Position numbers and translations under genes: made by a program
Source: a bacterium YEK0313
GTDB taxonomy: Bacteria; Pseudomonadota; Alphaproteobacteria; Rhizobiales; Phreatobacteraceae
DNA length: 64,000 nt
Reading direction: 5' to 3'
Assembly: GCA_000751295.2 (NCBI GenBank)
Contig: CCMO02000001.1
Location: 1,909,501-1,973,500 of the forward strand
Shown here: positions 20,720-29,185 of the stretch, one piece after another
How positions within the stretch are numbered: the first letter of the stretch is position 1
Layout of the letters: every line of letters begins with the position of its first letter
The notes under the pieces: model-generated
Seen by the model: only the letters and a program-made list of their open reading frames with translations
The model's database searches: none
What the model was told of the DNA's origin: nothing

Positions 20720-21181
20720 TTAGCCGATCGGCAGGACGTTGGTGTGCTTGACCTGGGTCAGGGCAAAACTCGATTCGATCGAGGCGACGCCGTCGAGGCG
20801 CGTCAGCTTCTCCTTCAGGAAGCTCTCATAGGCCGGCAGGTCGGCGCAGACGACCCGCATCAGATAGTCGCGCTGGCCGGTCATCAGATAGCATTCCATC
20901 ACTTCCGGCCAACCGGCGACGGCGCTGGCGAACCGATCGAGCTCCTCCTCGCGCTGGCGCTCGAGCTTGATCGAGATGAACACGCTCACCGGCAGGTCGA
21001 CGGCCTGCTGGTCGATGGTGGCGACATAACCGGTGATGACACCGGCCGCCTCCAGCAGCCTGACGCGGCGCAGGCACGGGGTGGCCGACAGGCCGACCCG
21101 CTCGGCGAGCGCCTGGTTGGTGATCCGGCCGTCGCGCTGCAGTTCCTGGAGGATCCGGCGATCGAGATGGTCGAGCTGCAT
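20720..21181 (-). CDS. Lrp/AsnC-family transcriptional regulator
   Basis: A 153-residue feast/famine regulator. The N-terminal helix-turn-helix is DRRILQELQRDGRITNQALA followed by ERVGLSATPCLRRVRLLEAA (residues about 7-46); the C-terminal RAM ligand domain covers about 65-150. It is divergent from the AceE-like gene across 174 bases, an arrangement seen for mdeR/mdeB of Pseudomonas putida and for other Lrp-type regulators of amino-acid breakdown. I infer control of the divergent gene in response to an amino acid, possibly methionine or a 2-keto acid precursor. Confidence 0.88.
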   Translation of the reverse strand: MQLDHLDRRILQELQRDGRITNQALAERVGLSATPCLRRVRLLEAAGVITGYVATIDQQAVDLPVSVFISIKLERQREEELDRFASAVAGWPEVMECYLMTGQRDYLMRVVCADLPAYESFLKEKLTRLDGVASIESSFALTQVKHTNVLPIG

Positions 21182-21248
21182 GTCTGGTCAATTCGGCTGC
21201 GGAAGACGGTCATCGTAGCGCTATCTGCTAATCGAGCCCGGGTCCATG

Positions 21249-21260
21249 GCCATTTTTGGC
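21249..21260. promoter_or_regulatory. candidate Lrp-type operator
   Basis: A short dyad GCCA-TTTT-TGGC lies in the divergent space between the Lrp-type regulator and the AceE-like gene. Lrp/AsnC sites are commonly imperfect dyads with an AT-rich centre. This is the only such AT-rich dyad in an otherwise GC-rich spacer. The call rests on position and symmetry alone. Confidence 0.35.
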
Positions 21261-21355
21261 AGGCATGACGCCGCAGGCTTTGGCAAGATGGGACGATCCG
21301 CGCGCCGCCGCGCGCCAAGCCCAACGACGCGCAACACGCGCCCCCAGGACACGTC

Positions 21356-23749
21356 ATGACCGACCGCCGTCTCGCCCCCTTGTCGGCCCTCGAGCAGAAG
21401 GTGCTGTGGCTCGCCTCCTGGACGATCCACAATGCCAATCACCTGCGCGCCAGCGCCGACGGGCTGAAGGTCGGCGGCCACCAGGCCTCTTCCGCCTCGC
21501 TCGCCACCATCATGACCGCGCTCTACTTCGCCGTGCTGCGGCCGGAGGACCGGGTGGCGGTCAAGCCGCATGCGAGCCCGAACTTCCACGCCATCCAATA
21601 TCTGCTCGGCAACCAGAGCCGCGCCAAGCTCGAGACCTTCCGCGGCTACAAGGGCGCGCAGAGCTATCCCTCGCGCACCAAGGACGGCGACGATGTCGAC
21701 TTCTCCACCGGCTCGGTCGGGCTCGGGGTCGCCCAGACTTTGTTCTCCTCGCTCGTCCAGGACTATGTGAAGGCCCATGGCTGGGCCAAGGACCAGCCCG
21801 AGGGCCGCATGGTGGCCCTGATCGGCGACGCCGAGATGGACGAAGGCAACATCTACGAGGCGCTGATCGAGGGCTGGAAGCACGGCCTGCGCAACACCTG
21901 GTGGGTGGTCGACTACAACAGGCAGAGCCTGGACGCGGTGATCCGCGAGGGCCTGTGGCAGCGCTTCGAGGCCATGTTCCGCAATTTCGGCTGGGACGTG
22001 GTGATCCTGAAATATGGCAAGCTCCTGGAAGCGGCCTTTGCCGAGCCTGGCGGTACCAGGCTTCGGGACTGGATCGATACCTGCCCGAACCAGCTCTACT
22101 CCGCCCTCTGCTTCCAGGGCGGCGCCGCCTGGCGCAAGCGCCTCACCGACGATATCGGCGACCAGGGGCCGGTGACCCGGCTGATCGACAGCCGGTCGGA
22201 CGCGGACCTCGCGCGGCTGATGACCAATCTCGGCGGCCACGATCTTGCGACGCTCGTGGAAGCCTTCGAGCAGATCGACCACGACCGGCCGGTCTGTTTC
22301 ATCGCCTATACGATCAAGGGCTTCGGCCTGCCGCTGCAGGGTCACAAGGACAATCATGCCGGCCTGATGACGCCCGCCCAGATGGACAGCCTGCGCCAGG
22401 CGATGAAGATCCGTTCAGGCCATGAATGGGACCGGTTCGAAGGCCTGCCGGTCGCCGCCGACAGGCTCGAAGCCTTTCTCGCCGAGGTGCCTTTCGCGGC
22501 GCGCGGCGTCCGGCGCCATACCGCGCCGAAGATCGCCGTCCCCGAGATGCTCGCCTGTCCGGCGCAGCCTGCCATGTCGACCCAGCAGGGTTTCGGCCTG
22601 ATCCTCAACGAGATCGCCCGGCTCGACACGCGCTTCGCCGACCGCATCGTCACCACCTCGCCGGACGTGACCGTGTCGACCAATCTCGGCGCCTTCGTCA
22701 ACCGGCGCGGCCTGTTCGCGCGCGAGTCGCTTGCAGACACGTTCCGGCAGGAGCGCATCCCTTCGACCTTCAACTGGGACTTCTCGCCCAGGGGCCAGCA
22801 TATCGAGCTCGGCATCGCCGAGATGAACCTGTTCATCATGCTCTCGGCGCTGGGCCTTAGCCATTCGATCCACGGCGAGAGGCTTCTGCCGATCGGCACG
22901 CTCTACGATCCCTTCATCCAGCGCGGCCTCGATGCCCTGAATTACGCCTGCTACCAGGATGCCCGCTTCATCCTGGCGGCAACCCCGTCGGGCGTGACGC
23001 TGGCGCCGGAGGGCGGCGCGCACCAGTCGATCGCCACCCCGCTGATCGGCATCGCGCAGGACGGCATCGCCGCCTTCGAGCCGGCCTTCGTCGACGAGCT
23101 CGCGACCATCATGCGGTTCGGCTTCGACTATATCCAGCGCGACGGCGGCGAGGATCCCGACGAGACCACCTGGCTGCGCGACGAGACCGGCGGCTCGATC
23201 TATCTCAGGCTGTCGACGCGCACCATCGACCAGCCGCAGCGCGCGATGACGCCCGAGCTTGCGCGCGACATCGTCAACGGCGCCTATTGGATGCGCCGGC
23301 CCGGGCCCAACTGCCAGGTGGTCATCGCCTATACCGGCACGGTCGCGCCGGAGGCGATCGCCGCCGCCGGCCTGCTCAGCGAAACCCATCGCGATGTCGG
23401 CGTGCTCGCCATCACCTCGGCCGACCGGCTGAATGCCGGCTGGACCGCCGCCGAGCGGGCGCGCCAGCGCGGCATCCACACGGCGATGAGCCATATCGAA
23501 CGGCTGATCGCGCCGCTGTCGCGGGAATGCGGCTTCGTCACCGTCATCGACGGCCATCCCGCGACGCTCGCCTGGATCGGCTCGGTGCACGGCCACCGGC
23601 TGAAATCGCTCGGCGTCGAACATTTCGGCCAGACCGGCACGATCGGCGACCTCTACCGGCATTTCGGCATCGACACCAATGCCATCCTGCACGCGGCCCA
23701 GGCGGTCGTCGCCGGCCGCCCGGTGCGCTACCTCGCCGCGCTGCCCTGA
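21356..23749 (+). CDS. AceE-like thiamine-diphosphate 2-keto acid dehydrogenase E1 (homodimeric type), MdeB-like
   Basis: A 797-residue E1 component of the single-chain (AceE) class, shorter than AceE itself (about 890). It has the transketolase-like fold: HASPNFHAIQYLLGNQSR, DFSTGSVGLGVAQTLFSSL and the ThDP motif GDAEMDEGN ending in WWVVDYNRQSLD (about residues 157-190), where the usual GDGE reads GDAE. The second domain has SPRGQHIELGIAEMN and PSGVTLAPEGGAHQS. No E2/E3 genes are near. The divergent Lrp regulator recalls mdeR-mdeB, where MdeB is thought to use 2-ketobutyrate from methionine breakdown. A main pyruvate dehydrogenase is less likely given the isolation; transketolase is excluded by the N-terminal motifs. 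Confidence 0.82.
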   Translation: MTDRRLAPLSALEQKVLWLASWTIHNANHLRASADGLKVGGHQASSASLATIMTALYFAVLRPEDRVAVKPHASPNFHAIQYLLGNQSRAKLETFRGYKGAQSYPSRTKDGDDVDFSTGSVGLGVAQTLFSSLVQDYVKAHGWAKDQPEGRMVALIGDAEMDEGNIYEALIEGWKHGLRNTWWVVDYNRQSLDAVIREGLWQRFEAMFRNFGWDVVILKYGKLLEAAFAEPGGTRLRDWIDTCPNQLYSALCFQGGAAWRKRLTDDIGDQGPVTRLIDSRSDADLARLMTNLGGHDLATLVEAFEQIDHDRPVCFIAYTIKGFGLPLQGHKDNHAGLMTPAQMDSLRQAMKIRSGHEWDRFEGLPVAADRLEAFLAEVPFAARGVRRHTAPKIAVPEMLACPAQPAMSTQQGFGLILNEIARLDTRFADRIVTTSPDVTVSTNLGAFVNRRGLFARESLADTFRQERIPSTFNWDFSPRGQHIELGIAEMNLFIMLSALGLSHSIHGERLLPIGTLYDPFIQRGLDALNYACYQDARFILAATPSGVTLAPEGGAHQSIATPLIGIAQDGIAAFEPAFVDELATIMRFGFDYIQRDGGEDPDETTWLRDETGGSIYLRLSTRTIDQPQRAMTPELARDIVNGAYWMRRPGPNCQVVIAYTGTVAPEAIAAAGLLSETHRDVGVLAITSADRLNAGWTAAERARQRGIHTAMSHIERLIAPLSRECGFVTVIDGHPATLAWIGSVHGHRLKSLGVEHFGQTGTIGDLYRHFGIDTNAILHAAQAVVAGRPVRYLAALP

Positions 23750-23768
23750 GCGGTCGCGCCGGCCCGGC

Positions 23769-24464
23769 TCAGCTCCGGCCCGGGCGGACCGGCGGCATGG
23801 CCAGCCGCTCGCGTCGGCACGAGCGCCGCTCGGCCTCCTCGCAGGCGCTGAAATTCATGTCCCGGCCAATGCAGATGCGCACCTCGCGCAGGCGGTGGGC
23901 GTCGCACTGGACGCTGATCATGTCGCGCTGCAGGCCGGGATTGGCGCGCACGAAGGCTTCCTCGACCTCGTCGGGCGAGACGGTGCGGATCTCGGAAATG
24001 GCCTCGAATTCCTGCGGAATGCGGATCTTGGCGCGCGCCTGGCGCACGGTCTCGAAATAGGCGCCCGGCGAGCGGGCGCCCGAGCAGGTGCCGTGCTTGG
24101 CCCATTGCTGGCGCACGAGACCCGGCGCCGGCATGATGTCGAGCATGCCGTTGACGATGCGCCGGTCGAGATCGGGCGCCGGAACCTGGCAATATTCCGG
24201 GAAGCCGCGGGTGAATTGTGGCCAGAGGCCGTGGACCACGAAGCTGAAGGGCCGGTCGCCGGCGCATTGCATGGAGCGGCTCGACCGCTCGCCCTGCGCC
24301 TCGCAGAAGGACGGCGACCAGGACAGGGCGAGGACGTAGAAATCGAACTCGCCCGGGGTCGCGCCGTGCCGGGCCTGGCCGAGTGCCGTACCGATGCCCG
24401 CCGAAGCGGCCAGCACACCCGCGAAGGCCAGGGCGCCGAGGCGCCTGAACACTGCAATCGACAT
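23769..24464 (-). CDS. ribonuclease T2 family protein
   Basis: A 231-residue secreted endoribonuclease. A signal peptide covers about residues 1-29 (SAGIGTALG/QA). Both active-site blocks are intact: CAS I FVVHGLWPQ with His78 and CAS II QQWAKHGTCSG with His124 and the conserved Glu/Lys neighbourhood. The mature chain starts DFYVLALSWSPSFCEAQG as in bacterial RNase I/T2 proteins. Several Cys residues (including a C-terminal cluster with FSACEEAERRSCRRE) suggest disulphides. GGGAGG precedes the ATG. Predicted periplasmic, broad-specificity RNA breakdown; the neighbouring minus-strand gene is also secreted but has a separate context. Confidence 0.9.
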   Translation of the reverse strand: MSIAVFRRLGALAFAGVLAASAGIGTALGQARHGATPGEFDFYVLALSWSPSFCEAQGERSSRSMQCAGDRPFSFVVHGLWPQFTRGFPEYCQVPAPDLDRRIVNGMLDIMPAPGLVRQQWAKHGTCSGARSPGAYFETVRQARAKIRIPQEFEAISEIRTVSPDEVEEAFVRANPGLQRDMISVQCDAHRLREVRICIGRDMNFSACEEAERRSCRRERLAMPPVRPGRS

Positions 24465-24604
24465 GACCAACCTCCCGTTGAACTGCCGCAAGGGTAGGAC
24501 AGCCGATGAGAACAAATAAAGAACGTATTTTATCGGATGCCGTCCGAAGGCGGCGCGACGGCGGAGGAAGCGCCCCTCAGCCGTCCTTCCCGGGACCGGC
24601 CGTT

Positions 24605-25138
24605 TCAGGGCCGCGCCATCCGGCAGTTGGGCGCGAAGCTCCAGCCGCGATCGAGGCCGCGCACGCACCATTCGACGCCGAACGTGTAGCCGGTGATGCT
24701 CTGGTCTTCCATGATCGCGTAGTCGACCTGGCGCAGCCGGCCGTCGGAGAGCTGGGCCCGCGCCGAGCAATAGACGCGCGGAATGTTGTTGCGCCCCCAG
24801 GGATTGTCGGCGACCCGGCGGATCCGGTCGTAGCCGACGATGGTCAGTGCCGAATTCCAGAACTGGCTTTCCTTCTCGGCGAAGCGATGGCTGACCACCT
24901 CGAGGGCGGCCGCGGAATCGCAGGGCGGCAGCACGCGCTGGAAATGCGGGTCGCGGAAGATGAGGCCGCCCGGAATGCCATAGCCGGTCCAGGCGCCCGG
25001 CGGCACCGCTTCGGTCGACAAGGTCGAACCGCCGAGCCGGCGCGCGGGCTCGTAGCGCCCGAGATCGGAGGCGGGCGCCGGGCCGGCGAGCATGATGGTC
25101 AATCCGGCGACGGCGGCGGCGAGGCGGGCGGTCCGCAT
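24605..25138 (-). CDS. secreted hypothetical protein
   Basis: A 177-residue protein that I do not assign to a named family. A signal peptide ends near residue 23 (AGPAPA/SD). The body has three or four Cys residues (PPCDSAAA, RVYCSARA, VEWCVRG, APNCRMARP) that could form two disulphides, and a repeated aromatic pattern. Codon use matches the neighbours. It lies 140 bases upstream of the RNase T2 gene on the same strand, so cotranscription is possible but unproven. Looks like a conserved small periplasmic protein of Hyphomicrobiales. Confidence 0.72.
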   Translation of the reverse strand: MRTARLAAAVAGLTIMLAGPAPASDLGRYEPARRLGGSTLSTEAVPPGAWTGYGIPGGLIFRDPHFQRVLPPCDSAAALEVVSHRFAEKESQFWNSALTIVGYDRIRRVADNPWGRNNIPRVYCSARAQLSDGRLRQVDYAIMEDQSITGYTFGVEWCVRGLDRGWSFAPNCRMARP

Positions 25139-25286
25139 GGCATGGCACTCCGAATGAGGTGAGTGGACGATTCATCCGAAGAGCCGGGCCGGTCAAGGGC
25201 CGACCGGCCACAGTGGCGATCAAAAATCCCCGCCGCCGTCCGGAATCCGGCGTTCGCCTCGCCTGTCGCCCGGCACGGCGGCGCGG

Positions 25287-25878
25287 TCAGGGCCGGCGGA
25301 TGCGGATATAGAGGGCGCCGGCGCCGCCATGGCCGAGCGCCGCCTCCTCGAAGCCGATCACCAGCGGACGCAGTTCGGGCATGGTCAGCCAGAGCGGCAC
25401 GACCCGGCGCAGCACGCCGCGAGCGCCATGGGGATCGGCCCGCCGGCCGCCGTCGCCCCAGGCCGGATCGTCGAAGGCGACCGCCTGTTTCGACGCGCCC
25501 TTGCCGGTGATGACGATGACCAGCCTGAGGCCGTCGGCCTGGGCGCGGCGCAGGAAGCCGACCAGCCGGTGATGGGCCGCCTCCTGGGTCAGGCCGTGCA
25601 GATCGAGCCGCGCCTCAGCCTGCATCCGGCCGCGTGAGAGCCGCTGGCGCAGCCGCTTCTCGATCGGCGCGAGCGGCGGCGGTGCCGGCGGCAACGGCGG
25701 CGCGGCTGCGGCCGCCTTCCGGCCGGCGCACAGGTTTCGCCTCCGGCTCCGGCGGCGCCTCTTCCGTGGCGACCAGATCCGCCGCGCGCGCCGGATCGAG
25801 CGGCGTCACGTCGCGCACGACATGGGACCACAACGCCCTGTCCTCGGGCGTCAGCTTGCGGCGGCCGCGTCCGGTCAT
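25287..25878 (-). pseudogene. Smr/MutS2-type nuclease domain protein, +1 frameshifted
   Basis: The gene is in two frames. The N-terminal part (TGRGRRKLTPEDRALWSHVV, linker EAPPEPEAKPVRRPEGG) reads from 25878; the C-terminal Smr domain (PPLAPIEKRLRQRLSRGRMQ, EARLDLHGLTQEAAHHRLVG, LVIVITGKGAS, GVLRRVVPLWLTMPELRPLV, GHGGAGALYIRIRR) reads in the next frame to 25287. Joining them needs removal of one base, somewhere around 25690-25740 in a GCC/GCG-rich linker. Both halves are otherwise intact and together match the usual 180-195 residue alphaproteobacterial Smr protein encoded next to mltA. A sequencing indel is as likely as a true mutation. It overlaps mltA by ATGA. Confidence 0.8.
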
Positions 25879-27302
25879 CGCGCCGGCCGCGGCTGGGGCA
25901 GGGGCACGTTGGCGGCTGCGGGCGACAGACCGGCCGGCAGCAGCACGTACCAGTCGGCGCGGTGGCGGATGCGCCCGGCGGTGGAGCCGGCCTCGGGCCC
26001 GGTGCCGAGGAACAGGTCGCCGCGCGCCGGCCCGACAATGGCCGATCCGGTATCCTGGGCGATCATCAGGCGGCGGAACGGCTCGCCCGATTCCGACGGG
26101 CCGGTCGGCATGAGGCCGTCGATATAGACCGGCGTGCCATAGGCATGGACATTGCGGTCGATGGCGAGAGAGCGCCAGTCGCTGATCGGCACGCCCTGGC
26201 CGCCGATCGGCCCGTCCTCATGCGAAAGCTCGCTCTTCACCCGGAAGAACACATAGGAGCGGTTCTGCCGACGCACGTCGCGTGCCGCATCCGGGTTCTG
26301 GCCCATCCAGGTTCTGATGAAATCCATCGACATCTGCTCGCGGGTCGCAATGCCGCGCTCGACCAGGACCCGGCCGACCGGCACATAGCGGTGACCGTTA
26401 TGCGCGGCGTAGCCGATACGCAATGTCGAACCGTCGGCGAAGCGCAGCCGCGCCGAACCCTGGATCTGGGTGAACAGGAGGTCGACGGGATCGCGCACCC
26501 AGGCGATCTCCAGCCCGCGGCCGTCGAGAGCGCCTTCCTCGATCTCGCCGCGGTCGAAATAGGGCAGCAGGCGGCCCTCGACCCAGCGCCCGGCGCCGCC
26601 GCGGGCGTCGAAGGCGCCAGACGTCACCCCGCGGCCGTTGGCAAGATCGTCGGGACGGGACAGGAAGGCGACGCGATAGGTCTCCGTCCGTTCGCGCGAG
26701 GCCTCCACCTCCGGCTCGTAATAGCCGGTGAGGAAGCCGCTCGCCTCGTTCATCTTGGCGATGCGGGCGGGCCGGAACTCGGTTTCGAAAAAGGCTTTTG
26801 CGGCAGCGCGGTCGACCGGCTGCGGCAGCGCCAGCGCGCGCGGGCAGATGTCTCGCAGGGCGAACCAGATCGGCTGGCCGACGCGCGGCGCGGCGCGCGC
26901 CCGCATGATCTGCCGGCAGGACACGAGGAAGGGCTTGAAGGCAAGGTCCTGGCGGTCTTCGTCCCAGCCCGGCACAGCGGCGAAGGTCGCCGCCTCGAGC
27001 CAGGCATCGGGGAAGACCAGAGGAAAGCCGGAAGCGTGGGTCTCGGGCGCCGGCGGCACCAGCGGCGGCTCGGCTGCGGGTTCGGGCGGCACAACGGTCG
27101 CCGGCCCGGCCGGCGGCAAAGCCGCGGTCTGGCCGGGTGGCGCGGGATCGGCGAGCCGCGGTTCGGAGGGAAGGCCCGCGGCCGAGGTTGGCGGCCGCAG
27201 CAGCAGGAGAAGTTCGCTGGCCGCCCGGGCCCGCGTGCCCTGCGCTGCCGCCGCCAGCACCAGGGCCGCAAGGCCGGCGCAGCGGACCAGGCGACCTCTC
27301 AT
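25875..27302 (-). CDS. mltA: membrane-bound lytic murein transglycosylase A family (MltA)
   Basis: A 475-residue peptidoglycan lytic transglycosylase. Signal peptide about 1-27 without a lipobox cysteine, so probably soluble periplasmic rather than a lipoprotein; then a Pro-rich linker (about 35-90) longer than in E. coli. The MltA domain contains GFLTGYYEPEVEASRERTET and FTQIQGSARLRFADGS; the C-terminal 3D domain contains GTPVYIDGL, MIAQDTGSAIVGPARGDLF and GTGPEAG with its catalytic-type Asp. It sits between the Tim44-like gene and smr, a neighbourhood kept in many Hyphomicrobiales. Confidence 0.92.
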   Translation of the reverse strand: MRGRLVRCAGLAALVLAAAAQGTRARAASELLLLLRPPTSAAGLPSEPRLADPAPPGQTAALPPAGPATVVPPEPAAEPPLVPPAPETHASGFPLVFPDAWLEAATFAAVPGWDEDRQDLAFKPFLVSCRQIMRARAAPRVGQPIWFALRDICPRALALPQPVDRAAAKAFFETEFRPARIAKMNEASGFLTGYYEPEVEASRERTETYRVAFLSRPDDLANGRGVTSGAFDARGGAGRWVEGRLLPYFDRGEIEEGALDGRGLEIAWVRDPVDLLFTQIQGSARLRFADGSTLRIGYAAHNGHRYVPVGRVLVERGIATREQMSMDFIRTWMGQNPDAARDVRRQNRSYVFFRVKSELSHEDGPIGGQGVPISDWRSLAIDRNVHAYGTPVYIDGLMPTGPSESGEPFRRLMIAQDTGSAIVGPARGDLFLGTGPEAGSTAGRIRHRADWYVLLPAGLSPAAANVPLPQPRPAR

Positions 27303-27326
27303 CGGTGCCTCCCGCGCGGTGCCGGG

Positions 27327-28049
27327 TCAGCTGCCGGCTTCGGTCGCGATCAGACGCCAGTTCGGATCGCGGTCGGTGACATTGCGCGCGAAGGTCCAGA
27401 TATCGGTCACGTCGGTGACACGGTCGGGCGAGCCGTCGACGACATTGCCGGCACGGTCGCGCGTGGCGGTGACCAGCTGGGAGACGAATTTAAGCGTCAC
27501 CTGGGCCTGGTCGCCGCGCATCTGCGCGTCGGTGATGTCGGCCTTCTCGATGCCGACGAAGCGGGTCTCGACCGTCTCGCCGCGGCTCTCGCGGTCCTTG
27601 ATGGCGGCCTCGAAACCTTCGAAAACGTCCTTGGCCAGCAGGTCGCGCAGGGTGCGGCGGTCACCGCCGGCAAAGGCCAGCACGATCATCTCATAGGCCG
27701 ACTTGGCGCCGCCGACGAAGCCGACCGCGTCGAAGGACGGATCGCGCCCGGCAATGGCGTCCAGGCCGCGCGCGGCCGGCGAGCCGGCGGCGGCGACATT
27801 GGTCCAGCGCGGTTCGGCCGGCTGGCCCGGCTCGGCCGCCGGGGGCGGGGCGGGCTGCTGCTGGCCGTTGCGGTTCGGCAGGGGGACGACGTCGGCCGGG
27901 CCCCTTTGAGCCTCGCGGTTCTTGTCGCCCGGCTGGAACGGGTCGCGCTCCTGGCCGGTCTTGGTGCCGAGCACGCTACGCAAGCGGAAGAAGATGAACA
28001 CCGCAAGAGCCAGGAAGATGATCGTGTAGATGTCAAATGCGTTGTTCAT
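27327..28049 (-). CDS. Tim44/TimA-like domain membrane-anchored protein
   Basis: A 240-residue protein with one N-terminal membrane helix (IYTIIFLALAVFIFFRL, residues 8-24), a basic/Pro-rich linker, and a C-terminal Tim44-like NTF2-fold domain (about 95-238, DPSFDAVGFVGGAKSAYEMI to WTFARNVTDRDPNWRLIA). Mitochondrial Tim44 tethers a chaperone to the import channel; the bacterial relatives are inner-membrane associated with unclear roles. I chose the ATG just before the membrane helix rather than the one 33 bases upstream. It is 24 bases upstream of mltA on the same strand. Confidence 0.85.
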   Translation of the reverse strand: MNNAFDIYTIIFLALAVFIFFRLRSVLGTKTGQERDPFQPGDKNREAQRGPADVVPLPNRNGQQQPAPPPAAEPGQPAEPRWTNVAAAGSPAARGLDAIAGRDPSFDAVGFVGGAKSAYEMIVLAFAGGDRRTLRDLLAKDVFEGFEAAIKDRESRGETVETRFVGIEKADITDAQMRGDQAQVTLKFVSQLVTATRDRAGNVVDGSPDRVTDVTDIWTFARNVTDRDPNWRLIATEAGS

Positions 28050-28422
28050 GGTCGCCGACTTTCGGGGGCGGAAACGAGACACGACAAGGCGGTCTGCGGC
28101 TTATGGCTGCCTCATGACGGCCCGATCTCGAGGTTCACCCGGAACGTGATAGCGCAACCCAGCGAAACTCCAAATCACCGCACGAAGACACCGTATCGTA
28201 TATCCCGCAGCACACCGCACAAATAAGGCATTTTTCGCGGATCGCCAGATGGCGCGCCGGGCCCCGGCCGATAAAGCCAGGATTCGCAAGTGTTTCTGTC
28301 GTCATGTTTCAATTTGACGCGGTCGCAGACGCAGATCCGGTTTCGTCGGCGCGACGGCAACCGGCAGAACAGCCCGCTCGCGCATCCGAGCAGCTTCATC
28401 CGCCGCCGGCATCCCTTGCCGG
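28050..28422. other. intergenic region between Tim44-like gene and vapC
   Basis: No convincing gene in 373 bases. It must hold the promoter for the Tim44-like/mltA/smr unit on the minus strand; an AT-richer patch near 28180-28240 (GTATCGTATATCCC, CAAATAAGGC) is the best place but gives no good -35/-10 pair. In several Hyphomicrobiales the neighbouring genes here are secB/fxsA; here the vapBC pair follows instead. Confidence 0.5.
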
Positions 28423-28827
28423 TCACATGGTCGGCGAGATCAGCTCCAACGATGGAAAATAGGCGCGGTAGCGACCACCGTCGCGGGTGAGAAGCGGAAG
28501 GCCGGCGACGGCGGCATGCGCGCCAAGGAAGAAATCAGGCAGCACGCCGGTGCGCAGGCCGCCCGACCTGCGGTGCTGCGCGAAAACCTTGCCGGCGAGA
28601 AACAGGGCCGCGCGCGGAATCGGAGCGATCGCGAGGCCGGCCTGATCGAGGAGTGCCTCGACCTGCTCGATGCGATCATATCGAACGGACAGCTCGGCAT
28701 AGACGACATCGTTGATCAGCAATGGTCCCTTGAGACTGGCTGCCTCGAGTTGGGCGGCCGACCAATCCGCCCATTTTGGATCATCGGTTACAAGGTCGAG
28801 CAGAACATTGGTGTCGACGAGCGTCAC
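28423..28827 (-). CDS. vapC: VapC-type PIN-domain ribonuclease toxin
   Basis: A 134-residue PIN-domain toxin. The acidic metal-binding residues are all present: Asp5 (TLVDTNVLLD), Glu45 (VVYAELSVRY), Asp98 (GVLPDFFLGAHA) and Asp116 (LLTRDGGRY). The start is GTG and overlaps the vapB stop as GTGA, typical of translational coupling. Known VapC toxins cut tRNA or rRNA and are held inactive by VapB. Nothing looks broken, so the pair is probably functional. Confidence 0.9.
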   Translation of the reverse strand: MTLVDTNVLLDLVTDDPKWADWSAAQLEAASLKGPLLINDVVYAELSVRYDRIEQVEALLDQAGLAIAPIPRAALFLAGKVFAQHRRSGGLRTGVLPDFFLGAHAAVAGLPLLTRDGGRYRAYFPSLELISPTM

Positions 28828-29057
28828 GCTTCGCCGCGCGTCAGAGCCATGATCGCGTCGGTATCCATTCCTTTTCCGGCATGGCCACGCAGCTTCCGGA
28901 AACGGCCTGCGGACGGCTTGCCGTCGACGCGCGCAATCACCACGCTGCCGTCGGCGGCGCGGCGGAAATCGACCTTGCTGCCGGGCACGATCCCCAGAAG
29001 ATCGCGGACCGGTTTCGGGATCGTCACCTGTCCTTTTGCTGTGACCGTCGTCGACAT
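28824..29057 (-). CDS. vapB: AbrB/SpoVT-type antitoxin VapB
   Basis: A 77-residue antitoxin. The N-terminal swapped-hairpin AbrB domain is clear (STTVTAKGQVTIPKPVRDLL, then GIVPGSKVDFRR), and the C-terminal tail (HAGKGMDTDAIMALTRGEA) would wrap VapC. It lies directly upstream of vapC with a four-base overlap. AbrB-type antitoxins bind their own promoter; matching repeats lie upstream. Confidence 0.9.
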   Translation of the reverse strand: MSTTVTAKGQVTIPKPVRDLLGIVPGSKVDFRRAADGSVVIARVDGKPSAGRFRKLRGHAGKGMDTDAIMALTRGEA

Positions 29058-29068
29058 CGTCAGGCTCG

Positions 29069-29115
29069 GTAATACCAGATTCCGATATTGTAATACCGCG
29101 GGCGCGCCGCTTCAA
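29069..29115 (-). promoter_or_regulatory. vapBC promoter with paired operator repeats
   Basis: On the minus strand a -35 TTGAAG (29110-29115) and -10 TACAAT (29087-29092) are separated by exactly 17 bases and lie about 30 bases before the vapB ATG. Two copies of GTAATACC (29069-29076 and 29090-29097) are 21 bases apart, two helical turns; one overlaps the -10. This suits autorepression by a VapB/VapC complex. The promoter match is seen directly; the operator role is inferred. Confidence 0.65.
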
Positions 29116-29185
29116 TATCGATCACCGGCGCTGATCGCTCCGTGCCGCGCGCCGCCGCAGATCCATTTTTTCCCTCCGGGCACAT

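Noticed and set aside
25615..25694. Two separate overlapping small genes instead of one frameshifted Smr gene.
   Set aside because: The two pieces match consecutive parts of one family of about 190 residues, and the second piece has no ribosome site of its own.
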